64,000 bases of DNA from Hydnum rufescens UP504 (Eukaryota > Basidiomycota > Agaricomycetes > Cantharellales > Hydnaceae). Location: positions 25,762-89,761 of the forward strand of contig MU128983.1 in NCBI GenBank assembly GCA_014904985.1, given 5' to 3'. Numbering within the stretch: the first letter of the stretch is position 1; each line of letters starts with the position of its first letter. A program made the position numbers and the translations under genes. Below are positions 36,830-48,470 of the stretch, piece after piece. The notes beneath the pieces are model-generated. The model did not search any database. It had not been told where the DNA came from and saw nothing but the letters and a program-made list of their open reading frames with translations.

Positions 36830-39579
36830 CTACAACACGCGCTTGTAAAATAATATATAGGCAGGCCGCCCCTTTTAAAAAGGCCCTCAGCCATCGAACC
36901 TGGGGGAAGAGGGGAGTGGTAGTAACTTACAACAACATCGCGATCATTCGCAGGTGATATTTGTGAATCCTCGCAATACAGCCACCCACCCTTTGAAGCA
37001 ATGCAGGCGGTATCTGTGAATAGTCAATTGCGTGACGTGGCGCAGGATACAGCATAAGTCGAGCTTACAATGTCCGCTACTAAGGGTCCCAAAGTGATTC
37101 GTCACGCCGTACAGGTCGTAAATATAGGGGGGTTCTTGGCGGCGGGGGTCAGTTGCAGGGAGAGGTGGCGACTTTAACACGTGATTCCGCTCGGAGCCTG
37201 GGGACATTGGAGGGGGCATATACCTCGTAAGGTTTAATGCCTTGACTGGATACTCTACAGGCGTCTCTAGTTTATCAGTGAATAGACCCGCGACGGAGAA
37301 CCGTTTAAGGTGGATAAGGAGTACTGGCGGCATCCTGGATAATGAAAGCTGTTTCGTGGCTTTTCGCAAAGTCTTGCAATGAGGACAGTTCCTAAAGGAG
37401 TGCTTAAATCTCAGGGATGAAATATGGGCGAAATGGTTAGTTTTTACCAGGCTTCAGTATTTTCCATGATTTCTTCCCTGACAAACGCATCCAAACATTC
37501 ATAGAGGCTGACTTGAGTGTTCCCGCGAGCCGTAGGTATAGGGAGGGAGAGGTACATGAACGCATTGTAAGTGGTGGAAGTCTTAAATAAATTAGAATAG
37601 TCAGAGAAGTAGGCAATCATGTTGATCAACCGGAAAACGCACCTTCTCACAGGTCAAGCATTGCAATCTATTTCGAAACTGTCCTTGAAAATAGTCAACA
37701 ATAAGACTGTCGTTTCGTAATCGATATATCGCCCATTCCTGAGCGCTCGCCACCTGCTGCGGTAACGTCTCTATTTCCGCCTCGCGTGCAGGGCTTACAA
37801 ATTGGGGTTCCGGTTTAATGATAATCCTGTTCAGGTCCTCATGCAAACCATCCAATAGGAAGCTGAGAAACTCTTGAGAGTCGTGTTGATGTGTGCCATT
37901 GAACTGTGGTGCATGTAGACATATCGATTTCTGGAAGATGCGGACAAATCAGATAGTTTCAGGGCAATGAGTGCAGTCTCCATACCCGAAACATTGTAGG
38001 GGATAGGTAAATATATTCCTGTCGCCACATTTCCGATACAATAGTTGAGAAGGCCTGTGCGAGGTGGCCTTTACTGCCCAATGGATTCATCATATTAACG
38101 GCGGATTTCCATCGACCATCTACTCCAAGAGTAAACGATACAGAAACCAGGAGTTGAGATTTCGAGAAGAATATCGTACCTTTAAAAAAACGGGCGAATG
38201 GAACCGTAGCACTCAAACATTGCAATATAGAGTTCATGTAACACGTATTTCCCAGATTCTTTAGACCAGACACAGCGATGTCCTGGTCAGGCCAGGAAGT
38301 TACCGGATATGGTGTGGCGATTGTTGGTGTTGTTGGTGGTGTTAACGCCGATGATAGAGACGACAAGTACCCATGGTGCCGTGATCGTTGGTCTTGCCTC
38401 TCCTGGACCGGAGATGCAATGGCTGGGGGGTGAGACGGAACAGTCGACGGCAACAAAGCGGGATAATCGATAGATGGTCTCATTACTCTTGAATAAACTG
38501 GTTGAGGATATTGGATTGTCGACGGGAAGAGAGGCGTAATGTCATTTTTGACACCAAAAACAACGTGCTCTGCACCGAGGTCTTGCAGCCAGGCATCCAT
38601 ACCACCAACCAGGAGTATCGGAGGTCGCTTGAGATACTTGGAAAACTCCTGTTCGTATATAGCACGGACAAGGCATGAAAGTGGCGAAGATGGCGGCCCG
38701 ATAGTAGTCGAGGATTGATCCATGATTATTACCAAGTCAAATTTATCACGATCACCGAAAAGGGCTTGTTCAGTTGGGGGAGAGATAACGATGGCAGACT
38801 CGATCTGTTGAGACGTCACACTAGTAGTGACAAGGGCTGAGAGGTGAATCAAGGAGTTCTCGGCGAAACGGGACCTACCCCTCGCGTAAAAGGATGCTTG
38901 GCTCCAAACACACTAATTCCACGAATTGGGGATGCTGCCGATCAAAATCCTCTCGTGTCCGGACATCTAAAAGTAACAATTTTTGGCCCGTTCGATGCCA
39001 TTCTTGGAATATTCGAGGAAAAGCAGAACTAGCGACGGGAGTGACGGCTCGATTATTGTCTTTAGGCGAGGGCTTGGGCTTATTAGGAGTAGCATCTAAT
39101 TGTTGCAGCTTGCGCTCTATGGCTGCGGATCGTTGAGTAATGGTCTGGGTAAGATTCTGAGTCACGTTCAGTATAATTGAAAAAAAAAAAACAAGGAAAA
39201 TAAAGACATGCCTGTTGTAATTGAAAGAGTCGTTGAGGGTCATCTGCTCTGGTGCCTCTGGATTTCTGCACCCCTTGCTTGATATCCAGCGAATTAAATG
39301 AATGCGAAAGAAAACTGCATCCAGGAGAGAAAGAGTTGACAACGTAGAGGCTTATAATCCCGACGGAGCGCACCTTGCACTCTGTTGGTACCTAAGAAAG
39401 GCCTCGTGAAGATCGCCCGAGTCCTCGCTGGATATGCCTTCCTCTAGCGTGCTTTCCGCGATTTTGAGGAGAGACGCAGCACTCGGTTTCCCGCCCGATA
39501 CAGCACTCTGAGTGGTTCGTTTTGCCTCTTGTCGAAGTTCAGGAAGAGACAAGTTACTGTGCATCTTTAGCTCCGGCAT
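36830..39579 (-). CDS. Ubiquitin carboxyl-terminal hydrolase, DOA4/USP8-like, with rhodanese domain
   Basis: Cysteine protease that removes ubiquitin; DOA4 recycles ubiquitin from cargo at late endosomes. Start ATG 39579 (MPELKMHSNLSLPELRQEAK; a second ATG lies at 39564). N-terminal helices resemble the MIT/USP8 dimerisation module. A catalytically dead-type rhodanese domain follows (FPRIFQEWHRTGQKLLLLDV, RTREDFDRQHPQF .. PPILLVGGMDAWLQDLG). The linker is Pro-rich. The peptidase Cys box is GLKNLGNTCYMNSILQCLS; the core contains HQHDSQEFLSFLLDGLHEDL, QCLTCEK, NCPHCKTLRKATKQLSLSR and PPVLLIHLKRFS. The His box is DLYGVTNHFGTLSSGHYTA, then GGWLYCEDSQ. The C-terminus RPAYILFYKRVL ends at TAG 36832-36830. 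Converges on SNT2 (81 bp between stops), and its ATG is 27 bp from that of the BYE1-like gene. Confidence 0.9.
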
Positions 39580-39606
39580 TTGCCGCGGAGCTAATCCACA
39601 GTCAAG
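39580..39606. promoter_or_regulatory. 27-bp gap between two divergent start codons
   Basis: Only 27 bp separate the first in-frame ATG of the ubiquitin protease (-) from the first in-frame ATG of the BYE1-like gene (+). Both start stretches read into conserved domains without introns. If the next methionines are used the gap is still small (start 39564 and start 39631, 66 bp). Confidence 0.5.
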
Positions 39607-42600
39607 ATGACTTCAAGAGCACGAACGAAAATGAAAACAAAGTCACTAAAGAGAGCCATAGTAGATACACACTGTGTATGTGATGGATCCGGAAAAGATG
39701 ATCGTAAGATCGGATGCGAGGTTTGCGACAACTGGTACGCTCCATCATGAAAGACACATGATTGGAATGTTGAGATTTATGTATTTCAGGTATCACTTTG
39801 ACTGCATTAACTTGACTCCTGCCAAAGCGGAAGAGATTTGTGGGTCCTTTTGCCTAGCTTCCGATGGCTTAAACATTGTGCTCATATATTGTAGCTATCT
39901 ACGTTTGTGACTCATGCCAATTAAGAACAGGGAAACGCTTGCTGTGTGAGTCGCTGTTCTATCTTCCGATGCTCTGCTCCATTTCGAGTGCTTTGACCAC
40001 TCTTTGCCCTTGTGTTTGCCGCATTCCACTAACGTCGACAATATCTCACCACTAGCCAAATGGGAAGGCATCGACCCTGACTCTTATCTTCTTGAACTCA
40101 GGAAGAAGCCTCGAAGGGTGTCCCCTTCCATGCCCAGACCCCACCATCTAGAGGGCATGTCCTCGAGCGATCAAGAGTCCGACATCAATGGAGATCAAAG
40201 TGATGGTCAGCACTGGCTGGAAAGTGATGCGGCAGTAGAGTCAGAAGATAGCAGCACAGACTTTTCTGATTCCGATAAAGGACACGTTTCAATGAGTGTA
40301 TCTCGAAAACGAAATACTCGTGTGGTATGTTGGTACCCTCCTCGGCGGCGCTATGTGATTGAATACAATTTATTTTCAGCGTCGTCGAATCTCACCCCTC
40401 TCTTCCGCCTCTGCATCCGACGACGATCGCAGAGGTATATCCCGAATTAGCGAAGATGCTGGAACGACCCAGCCTCGGCCCAAACGGAAAGCCAACGTAC
40501 CAAATACGCCGGCCAAGCGTCCTAGAACCACAAACTCTAAGGCTCAATCCGCTGTCGATGATCCTGCCAGAAAGTATTGTTTGACGCGGTTACGGAATAT
40601 ACTCAATCCGATATTTGAGGAGTATGCGCTCAATCATTCCAAAGAAAAGGCAGAGGTCGGTGATAATACCTCTGGTGATGCATACGCGAGTGCCGTCGAA
40701 AGTCATTTATTCCAAATATTCTCTGAGGCCGACAGGTCTGGGTCCCCAGCAGTTGGACAGAAATACAAGTGAGAGGTCGAGACCATACGCGCTTCTCGTT
40801 CTCTAACATCGGATCTTCAATAGGGCGCAATTTCGAATGCTCACGTTCAATCTCGAAAAGCGAGACCGAGTCGTTCTTCGACAGCGTATAGGATCTGGGT
40901 TGTTAAGTGCATCCGAGCTCTCCACTATGTCCAATGCGGATCTGGCCAGCGAACAACAGAAGAAGGAGATGGAAACTGCTCAAAAGGAATCTTTGCAGCA
41001 CTCCATCCTCGAGGCTCGCGGAAAAGATAGGCCCTTAAGGAAGATCACGCATAAGGGGGAAGAGGTCATCGAGGATTCAAATATGGATGATGAGCTGGTC
41101 CGTGTCAGGGCATCAATCGTTGAGGACGAGCCAGATCGTAGTGTTCGAATTCCAGCAGCAAGCGCACCCGTTGATCTCGCAGTCCAAACAAGTGCGATTC
41201 CCCTCAAGAGTCCAGTTCACGAGACCTTTACACCTATCAGTCCTAGGCTATCTAAGAGCCTAGAGTCCCATATTTTGCATGGGGTCCGTGTGACGCCGTC
41301 CGATACTGAGGGCTTTCGCCCTCTGCCGATATCTCACGATACTGGCGATTTGACTTTTGACACGACTTCTTCAAGTCCTCTCGGGCCAGATCGTAACTCT
41401 GGGAGCACTGACCCACTCTCTACGGAGGCGCCTCTCAATGCAACCGGAAGTGAAGTTGTATCAGATTCACAGCCGGACGCGTCTCCTACCAATCGATTTG
41501 ACCTCAATTCGATTGCTTGGTCTTCCTCACCGCCTGTTGGCAACACCATCGAGCCATCTGACGTATATGAACCTGAACCTGATCTTTCTGGCCCAGATTC
41601 AGTTCCAGGAGACGTTGACTTTACTGTCGATGCCACTGATGATCATGACTTCAACATGTTTTTGGACGAGCAAACGTCTTCCAATCCCCCACCCACAGCT
41701 CCGCTGTCGCCGACGGTTTGGACAGGCGAAGTAAGTGGACCTCGACCTGGAGGAAGCGAAACGTGCTTCTGACCATTATATCTATGTAGATTCGTATGCC
41801 TTCTCCGCCGATCAGGTGTGCAGTTGACGCACAGTTAGTCGCCGGTCGCCCTCCAGATTTCCGAGAACCAACCTTTTGGGCCAGCCTGTTTACCTCCCCC
41901 TCTCTCAATGTCGAAGGACGAGTTCCCGTGCCAGCGGCGAGGAACTACTTGCTGGATTCCAGGCTCAACAGTGGGCGTGAATTGGTGGCGGTTGTATTTG
42001 AACCTCGGCAAGAATCAGATCGCGGAAATTTCGATCAGTTAGTGCAGTTTCTCTTGGTTAAAGAGTGAGGCTGTCATCTTTCCTCTCCTTTTTTTGTTTC
42101 TGATGGAAGTAAACAGACGTAACGGAGTTGTGTTTCCGTGGGGGACGGTGGCTTCTCCTGATGCGCCTGGAAAGGAGCTGTATCTAGTTCCACTGTTACC
42201 AGAGGCACCTCTTCCCGAATACCTGATGATGTTGGACTACCTTTCATTCCCAACAGTAAGGGCGGCGACGGTCCTGATTGGCTTCTTCATTCTTCATAAA
42301 ATCAAAAAACCAACGAGACCCTCGAATTTCTCTATATTGACTAATCCTGCTCCCACGTATCCATCTCCAAATCCTCCTAATCCACCTAATCTACCTCTGT
42401 CCGGTAGTTTCGATTTTGACCTTTCTGCTCTCACCCCGGAATTTATTGCCGACCTTTTAAAAAATAATCCGTCGATTGGTACCACCGCGGCTGCTGCCTT
42501 CAGCCCCGTTTCGCAACCATCGTTTTATCATGAAGCGCCCTATGTCGCACCAGCGCCGTACAATCCACCCTACCCAACCCCTCCGAACATGACGCCGGCA

Positions 42601-42914
42601 CCTTCCCACTCTCAGTATCCTCCTGTTGTTCCTCTCGCTTCCAACACACCGCGGTACATTGATAGATCCCCAGAGTTCGTATCCAGGTTTCTCACTTCCG
42701 ACGTTGTCTCACTGATCTTCTTGGTAGGCATGACCGCAGGCGCCGCGATTCTTACGAAAGTCCTAGAGCCCGAGGGCGGGGACGTGGGGGCCCAGGTGGG
42801 CATGGTGGTCACACTACAGGTCTTCGCTCGTCTACTGGGTTTGGTCCTGTTGACAACGGTTGGGCTTCGCGCCGTCGAGGTCGAGGTGGGGGATCGGGAC
42901 GTGGTTCGTTTTGA
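39607..42914 (+). CDS. BYE1-like transcription elongation regulator (PHD, TFIIS central domain, SPOC)
   Basis: Nuclear protein that in yeast binds trimethyl-H3K4 through its PHD finger and RNA polymerase II through a TFIIS-like domain. Start ATG 39607 (MTSRARTKMKTKSLKRAIVD). PHD: CVCDGSGKDDRKIGCEVCDN, then WYHFDCINLTPAKAEEI and YVCDSCQLRTGKRLL (39660-39950). An acidic Ser-rich linker is followed by the TFIIS central domain: RKYCLTRLRNILNPIFEEYA .. FRMLTFNLEKRDRVVLRQRI, then LSASELSTMSNADLASEQQK (40570-40980). After a long disordered linker the SPOC domain reads IRMPSPPIRCAVDAQLVAGR, RNYLLDSRLNSGRELVAVVF and RNGVVFPWGTVASP..YLVPLLPEAPLPEYL (41790-42260). The tail becomes Pro-rich. With a last intron near 42678-42730 it switches to an Arg/Gly-rich end (RARGRGRGGPGGHGGH) finishing at TGA 42912-42914. 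Without that intron the frame ends at 42936. Confidence 0.88.
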
Positions 42915-43201
42915 TAAAGTTATCGTAATTTCTTGAATATATTTCTGATTTCGTTGGGCTCGCCACTTGACGGGGGGTATTCATTCACACTCCGCAATAG
43001 AGACAGATTCAGAAAGACAGGAACAGAAAAATGATACGAGTCCCAGGGAAGGTATTCAGAGTTGGGGACACGAAAAATATGTATGAGCCATAAGTGAGAG
43101 GATACCATCCGACGATTACATCAAGCCACAGGCTTCCGCCTTGGGTGAAATTTCTTATATACACCGCCAAGACTTGTCTTCCAAAGAGTATTGTTAGTTG
43201 A

Positions 43202-43561
43202 TGTTGGAATTCGGATTGGGTGGGTGGAGTTAACGGTTATAGATGGGCGACCCCTATTTGGCAATGCAGGCCGAATCAAGCGCGCCTACGGTATTTGGAA
43301 TGTATCTCCTGAGACCTCAATGGGCATCCTGCGCTTGCCCTCTGCGGCGTCGTCTTATCTCCATTATTTTTGTTCTTCATGTACTTCCTGATTCTCTTGT
43401 ACCAGATGTAATTCTCTCCTATGTTTGTAGGCCATAAATTGGCCAGTCATTCCAATATCAAGACAGAGTATTCTCTTGCCCGTCCTCACTCCGCTAGTCT
43501 CTCCTCTGAACTCTCCTGCCCTTGTTGTCATTCTTCAGAGTAGTTTTTCCCATATCCACAA
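43202..43561 (+). repeat. Probable 5' LTR of copia B
   Basis: Starts TGTTGGAAT and runs to the base before the primer-binding site. The second copy is missing, so the left end is placed only by analogy with the TGTTGGAG start of the copia A LTR. Confidence 0.5.
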
Positions 43562-43574
43562 GGTTATGGGCCCA
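43562..43574 (+). other. Primer-binding site (half tRNA-iMet) of copia B
   Basis: GGTTATGGGCCCA, complementary to the anticodon stem-loop of initiator tRNA-Met, where Drosophila copia is also primed. Identical to the site of copia A. Confidence 0.75.
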
Positions 43575-43835
43575 TCACTGCTCTCCTAGAAAACAAACTA
43601 ATTTTGATATTTCCCTTTGACACCAATGAGAACCATGAGTGATGAATTCAAGATTAGGATTACAAAATTGGCAGCCAATGGGGCCAATTGGGTCACATAC
43701 TGCGATCAGATTATGTGGGCCCTGGACATGAAGGGGCTGCTTGAGCACCTCATGATTGATATGATTATGTCAGACTATTCCATGGCTGGGATGGTTGATG
43801 GACTTGCCCAGAGGCATGATGGAAGAGGGATGAGG

Positions 43836-44283
43836 TGTTATGAGTCATACTTGTAACCTCATATATAAGCACATCATGTGACCTTGTGGCCTTGCCACAT
43901 AAGCACTGCACATCCTCCTTTATTAATCCACTCCTTCCCACTGACATCTCTCCATCCTTTATTCATCCTTCCCTTCTTAGTAACTACCTTACCAATCCCT
44001 CCTTGATCTCTCAGTATATAAGTAGCTACCTTTTGTAACCTCGCTCCTTAGAAGATTGAGAATATATGTCACTAGATTGACTCTCTTCTCACCAATTCCT
44101 CCCTTGTCTCAAGTCTCCTGAGAATTCAGTCTGTCCTGCTTCATTTCTCTGCATTCCCATCTTCTGTGACATTACATAATCCTTGTGCTTTGTGCATCTC
44201 ATCATCAATTGTCTTAGGGGCTTCCCATTCTTACTTGGCCTGATTACATAATCACCTCCCCATACTAGGAACAACCCCTAACA
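43836..44283. mobile_element. Solo LTR (448 bp) inserted in copia B gag
   Basis: Begins TGTTATGAGTC and ends CCCCTAACA, and is flanked by a perfect 5-bp duplication TGAGG (43831-43835 and 44284-44288). Removing it restores the gag reading ..RDEAMVKQ. Contains TATA-like words (CATATATAAGC near 43860, GTATATAAGTAG near 44012). No internal coding, so it is a solo LTR of another family. Confidence 0.9.
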
Positions 44284-44650
44284 TGAGGCCATGGTGAAAC
44301 AGCTCATTGCTGGCTTGGTCCCTGACATGGTATTCACCCAGATTAAGGCTGTGAAAGCAAGGAGGTTTGGGACCAGCTCTGAGTGCTATACAAAGGACAT
44401 TCGAAACTAATTCTGGTTGACTTATGCAAGTGACTCCAGAATACTTGTTGTGGCACAGATGATGATGTTCATGCCCACTTTGATAAACTTGCCAACCTCA
44501 AAGAGCAATTGGTGGCTATGGGGCCACAATTATGGATGAGGAATATGCTAATGTACTACTTGGATCTCTCCCTGAGGCATACAGCAATGCCATGAATTCA
44601 ATTATGGCTGCCACAGATATTGGCGGCAAGCCAATTACCCCTCTCTTGTA

Positions 44651-45199
44651 ATTTGACTCATAACTGACAAATTGTAATATAGTGTATTACATAAGGGAGT
44701 TTGGACTCAAAAATCATGTATATATGCACCTTAGGCAACCCGGTTTCTGTATCTAATTAGACTATGTTTTTTTGGTATGATATTGAGTCTAAAAGACTCA
44801 TGGGCCCATGGCCCCACATGTCTTCTGAACCTACCATGGCCCCTGGGGGTTCCTGAATATTAGGCTCCATGGGCCCCATGGGCCCATGCCAGAGGATTTT
44901 TAGACCCATGGCCCCATGAAAACCCCCCTTAGCTCTTCAATCTCTGCTGTCAAGCATCAAGACCCTGGCACCATTCATTCTGGTTTCTGCCTTCATCTCC
45001 ACTACAAGTCCACACAGAACGCCGGTCTCGGCTTTCTTTATCTCCATTATGCTTTTTTCTTTCCAAGTCCATCATTTTTCATGATATCAGTCAATGTCAT
45101 CTAACTTTAGAGCAACTGCTATTCATGAAAAGGGGGAACTATCTACAGATGGGGGAAAGAATAGAAGCAAGGCCAATGTATGAGAAGCAATAGAAATTT
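44651..45199. other. Unassigned repeat-like sequence rich in GGGCCC words
   Basis: Between 44780 and 44925 the text is dense in CATGGGCCC, GGCCCCATG and similar palindromic words. The style recurs at the right edge of the window (63895-64000). No frame, LTR end or duplication identified. Confidence 0.5.
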
Positions 45200-45690
45200 G
45201 ATGGGGTGAGGATGACTGGAAAGATGAGGATGAGGGGGAAATGATGAGGATGTAACGGAAACGATGAGGACATGACGGAAATGATGAGGGTGTGACAGAA
45301 ATGATGAGGACAAGGCAGGAACAATGAGGATGTGACAGAAATGACGAGGTCACATCAGAAATGATGAGGACGCAATGGAAATGATGAGGACGCAACAGAA
45401 ATGATGAGGATGTGACAGAAATGATGAGGATGCGACAGAAATGATGAGGGCGTGACAGAAATGACAAGGATGAGGTGGGAATGACAAGGATGTGACAGAA
45501 ACGATGAGGACATGTCAGAAATGATGAGGACACATCAGAAACAATGAGGATGCAATGGAAACGATGAGGGCATGACAGAAATGATGAGGACAAGGCGGGA
45601 ACAATGAGGATGTGACAGAAACGATAAGGACATGTCAGAAATGACAAGGATGCAACAGAAATGATGAGGATGCAATGGAAATGATGAGGG
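45200..45690. repeat. 18-bp minisatellite, left part
   Basis: About 25-27 copies of an 18-bp unit close to GACAGAAATGATGAGGAC/T. The period is a multiple of three, so the minus strand stays open as a hexapeptide repeat (HFCHILII-like). I take that as a by-product and not a gene. The array stops at the target duplication of copia A and resumes at 52696. Confidence 0.92.
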
Positions 45691-46077
45691 TAGTGAGAGT
45701 TATGGTATTCGTGCAAGAAGAACTCCCCCTGATTACTAAGCGGGTGAGGATGAATTCAGTAGACTGGCGAGACTCAAGTCACCCAGGTGAATTAAGCAGG
45801 TGGTGGGAAGAACACAGAGAAAAGTCCTTAAGATTTATGTGGGCTCAAGCCTGTCCTTTATACTATTTACATGAGGCACAGAAACACATAAGTTGGGGTA
45901 AAATATGGGGTAAGGATGAAGTAAAAGTCCAATGATGGTGGCAAGGAAAAGATTGCCAGTGAAACCTATCTACAAGATCCTAGATAATTGAGGTTGGTGC
46001 TGTTTGCATAGCCCCCTAGGGGTCGTGCTTGTCTCCGACGTCGTATCTGGTCACTTCCGTATCTGCTCACTCCAACA
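45691..46077 (-). repeat. 3' LTR of copia A
   Basis: In element orientation it runs from TGTTGGAGTGAG to CTCTCACTA, 387 bp. The partner is 52309-52695. The central 200 bp is identical in both copies; the 19 differences I count are all CpG transitions. Confidence 0.93.
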
Positions 46078-46088
46078 CTCCCCCTCAA
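46078..46088 (-). other. Polypurine tract of copia A
   Basis: TTGAGGGGGAG on the minus strand, directly before the 3' LTR start TGTTGG. It fixes the LTR boundary and the orientation. Confidence 0.85.
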
Positions 46089-48465
46089 GCGTGATATAAC
46101 CCAAGTCCAGTCACATGATAGTCCAATTTCGCAGCCCCGAGGGCTTTCGTTAAAATGTTGGGCGTCATAGTCTCCGTGGGACAATATACCAGGTTGAAAA
46201 TACCGTCTTTAATCATCTTGCAGATAAAATGAAAATGGATGTTGATATGCTTCATCCAGGTGTAATAATTATCACCCATCGCGAGTTTCAATGCGGCTTG
46301 ATTGTTGCAGTACAGGGTTGTGGCCTTGAGTTGAGTGTGAAACAACTCGGCAATGAGGCTCCACAGCCAGATGCCTTCTTTGGCAGCCTGCATCATGGCA
46401 ACATATTCTGCCTCGGCCATTGATAGCGTAATTAGCTCCTGTTTTCGGGAGCTCCAGGAGACTGTTTCTCCATTGATCAGGTAAGCATACCCTGTAATTG
46501 CATGGCGATGTTCCTGCATTGCTCTGTCTGCATCCGTATACCCAAGTAAGTTGTGACTTTTCAATCTGTATGTTAGGCTGATATCTTTCATGCCTGATAG
46601 GTACCATATAGCTCACTTTGCCGTTTCCCAATGTGTAGGTCCCGGCTGGTCAAGAAATTGTGATAGTGTCGATACTGCAAAGGTAATGTCTGGCCTCGTG
46701 GCCATGGACACATACATGAGGCTTCCTATGGCCTCGCGATATGGGGTCTTCTTCATATGTTCGATTTCTTCAGGATTCATCATGGGATCCTCTTTTGTGA
46801 GTGTGGCCCTGGGTTCCATTGGCGTATTTATGAATTTTGAGTCACCCAAAGAGAACCAGGCTACAATTGAATCAATGTATGACTTTTGCGATAATCGGAT
46901 TGTTTGTAATTTGCAGTCCCGCTTGATTTTAATGCTGAGTAGCCAGTGAAGTGGCCCTAAGTTGGTAATCAGGTATTTGTCATTAATCTTCTGCTTGTAT
47001 TCATCAAGTAATGCCCTCGACGGGCCCATAAATGTGCAATCGTCCACATGGATTGTGAGAATAAGCTCCTCCCCATTCACTTGGGTATGGAACACACCTG
47101 GATCGGCATGGCTAGCCTGAAACCAAGATCATTAAGGGCACGTGAGAGGGAATCATACCAGTGTTGCCCGGCCTGTTTGAGACCATATAGGGTCTTCCGT
47201 AGTCATAGAATCGTGTCTTTTCCCTGGGGTTTATACTCAGGGGGGGGAAATGCATATAGATTTCTTTGTTTTCGTCAAGTTCACCATTGAGGTATGCACT
47301 GTTGAAATTGAAAGAGTTGATATCCCAATCGTTTCATGCGGCGAGTGCGATAATTGTTCAAAAACTTGCAAGTCATGCAATGGGGGAATATGTCTCATAG
47401 TAATCAATGCCATAAATCTGTGTGAAACCGCAGGCAACTAGACATGCCTTGTACTTTAGAATGGTTCTGTCTGCTTTGCATTTGATTTTGAATACGAGCT
47501 TGCAATTGATGATATTCTTGCCAGGTGGTCTTGGTACTTCATCCCAAGTTCTGGTGTCTTTGATGGTTTTGAGTTCGATATCTATGGCTTCTTTCCATCA
47601 TGGCCAATCCATTTGTGACTTCGCCTCTTCCAGAGATTTCGGATCACCGTCAATATCTTGAATCATCACAAAAGCTGCATCGTTAAATTCTATATGATAG
47701 ATGGCATCATTTATGAGAGATGCTGAATTCTTGCTGATATTATCACTGCTCCCCCTGATGCCAGGGATCTGAGAGTCAGGTTTGTGCATATATCCATGCA
47801 CTGTGCCTTCACCTTGTGTGAGGCATTGTATGTATTGGGAGGGTTTCGAGGCAGATGTAGAACATTGTTTGGGTTCAGTGGGTTGGGTCTGTTTTGGTAT
47901 AGGAGGGGGTTTGGCAGGGGTAGATGGCCTAGAATTTTGGGTTTTGTCATCATCTGAGTCTTCAGGATCTGGAGAGTTGTTGTTGGTTGGCAGGGAATCT
48001 ATCCACAGCCTTGAGCTCATAACTGGGGGATCGACAGAAATGTCAATTGTTGAGGTAGTGAATTTTACGTTATGTTCAACAGAAATTTTGTTCCTTCCCT
48101 TCCAGTAAACCCTATGAGCATGTGGGCTATTGTTATCATAGCCCACCCAGAAGGCCTCATTCATGTGTTCATCAAGTTTTGATCCGGAGTCATTATGAAC
48201 CCAGACTCGTTGGCCCCAAATAGGGACATTCATGAGGTTTGGCTTTTCCTTTGTAAGCCGTTCAAGTGGTGTCATGTGGCCTAAGACACGCGTAGAGGTA
48301 CAGTTTTTGAGCCAGGTGGCCCAATTCACAGCCTCACCCCAGAGATTTTTTGGCAATTGGGATTGATGTAACGTAGCGCAAGTTCATTCGAGAATCCGCC
48401 AATTCAGTGATTTGGCAACTCCGTTGTGCTGGGAGTATCGTGGGTGGTTAATTGGCACTCTGTGC
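46085..48465 (-). pseudogene. Copia A pol: integrase C-terminus, reverse transcriptase, RNase H
   Basis: From the integrase end (LPKNLWGEAVNWATWLKN, then the GAG-type pocket VPIWGQRVWVHN..HAHRVYWKGRNKISVEHNV) through reverse transcriptase (ELILTIHVDDCTFMG with the catalytic DD, LGPLHWLLSIKIKRD, MYVSMATRPDITFAVSTLSQ) to RNase H (LLGYTDADRAMQEHRHAITG, SWSSRKQELITLSMAEAEYV). TAG/TGA stops and frame changes occur, e.g. TGA at 48386-48384 where the family has Arg (CGA to TGA fits). The last frame ends at 46085, touching the polypurine tract. Not functional. Confidence 0.9.
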
Positions 48466-48470
48466 CCTGA

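Larger units (their letters stand above)
43202..44650 (+). mobile_element. Copia B: truncated Ty1/copia element, 5' LTR plus gag remnant
   Basis: Plus-strand fragment related to copia A: LTR-like start TGTTGGAATTCGG at 43202, primer site at 43562, then gag text from 43626 (MSDEFKIRITKLAANGANWV) to about 44640, where it degenerates. The gag frame carries stops and frameshifts and is split by a solo LTR at 43836-44283. No pol, 3' LTR or polypurine tract found. It is a 5' relic. Confidence 0.75.

Noticed and set aside
42680..42936. Hydrophobic C-terminus of the BYE1-like frame (SLIFLVGMTAGAAILTK) as a membrane helix
   Set aside because: Reading with an intron near 42678-42730 gives an Arg/Gly-rich tail in another frame, a far better end for a nuclear RNA-linked protein.
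45123..45716. 197-codon open frame of His/Phe/Ile-rich hexapeptides on the minus strand
   Set aside because: Created by an 18-bp minisatellite whose period is a multiple of three; no sign of independent coding.
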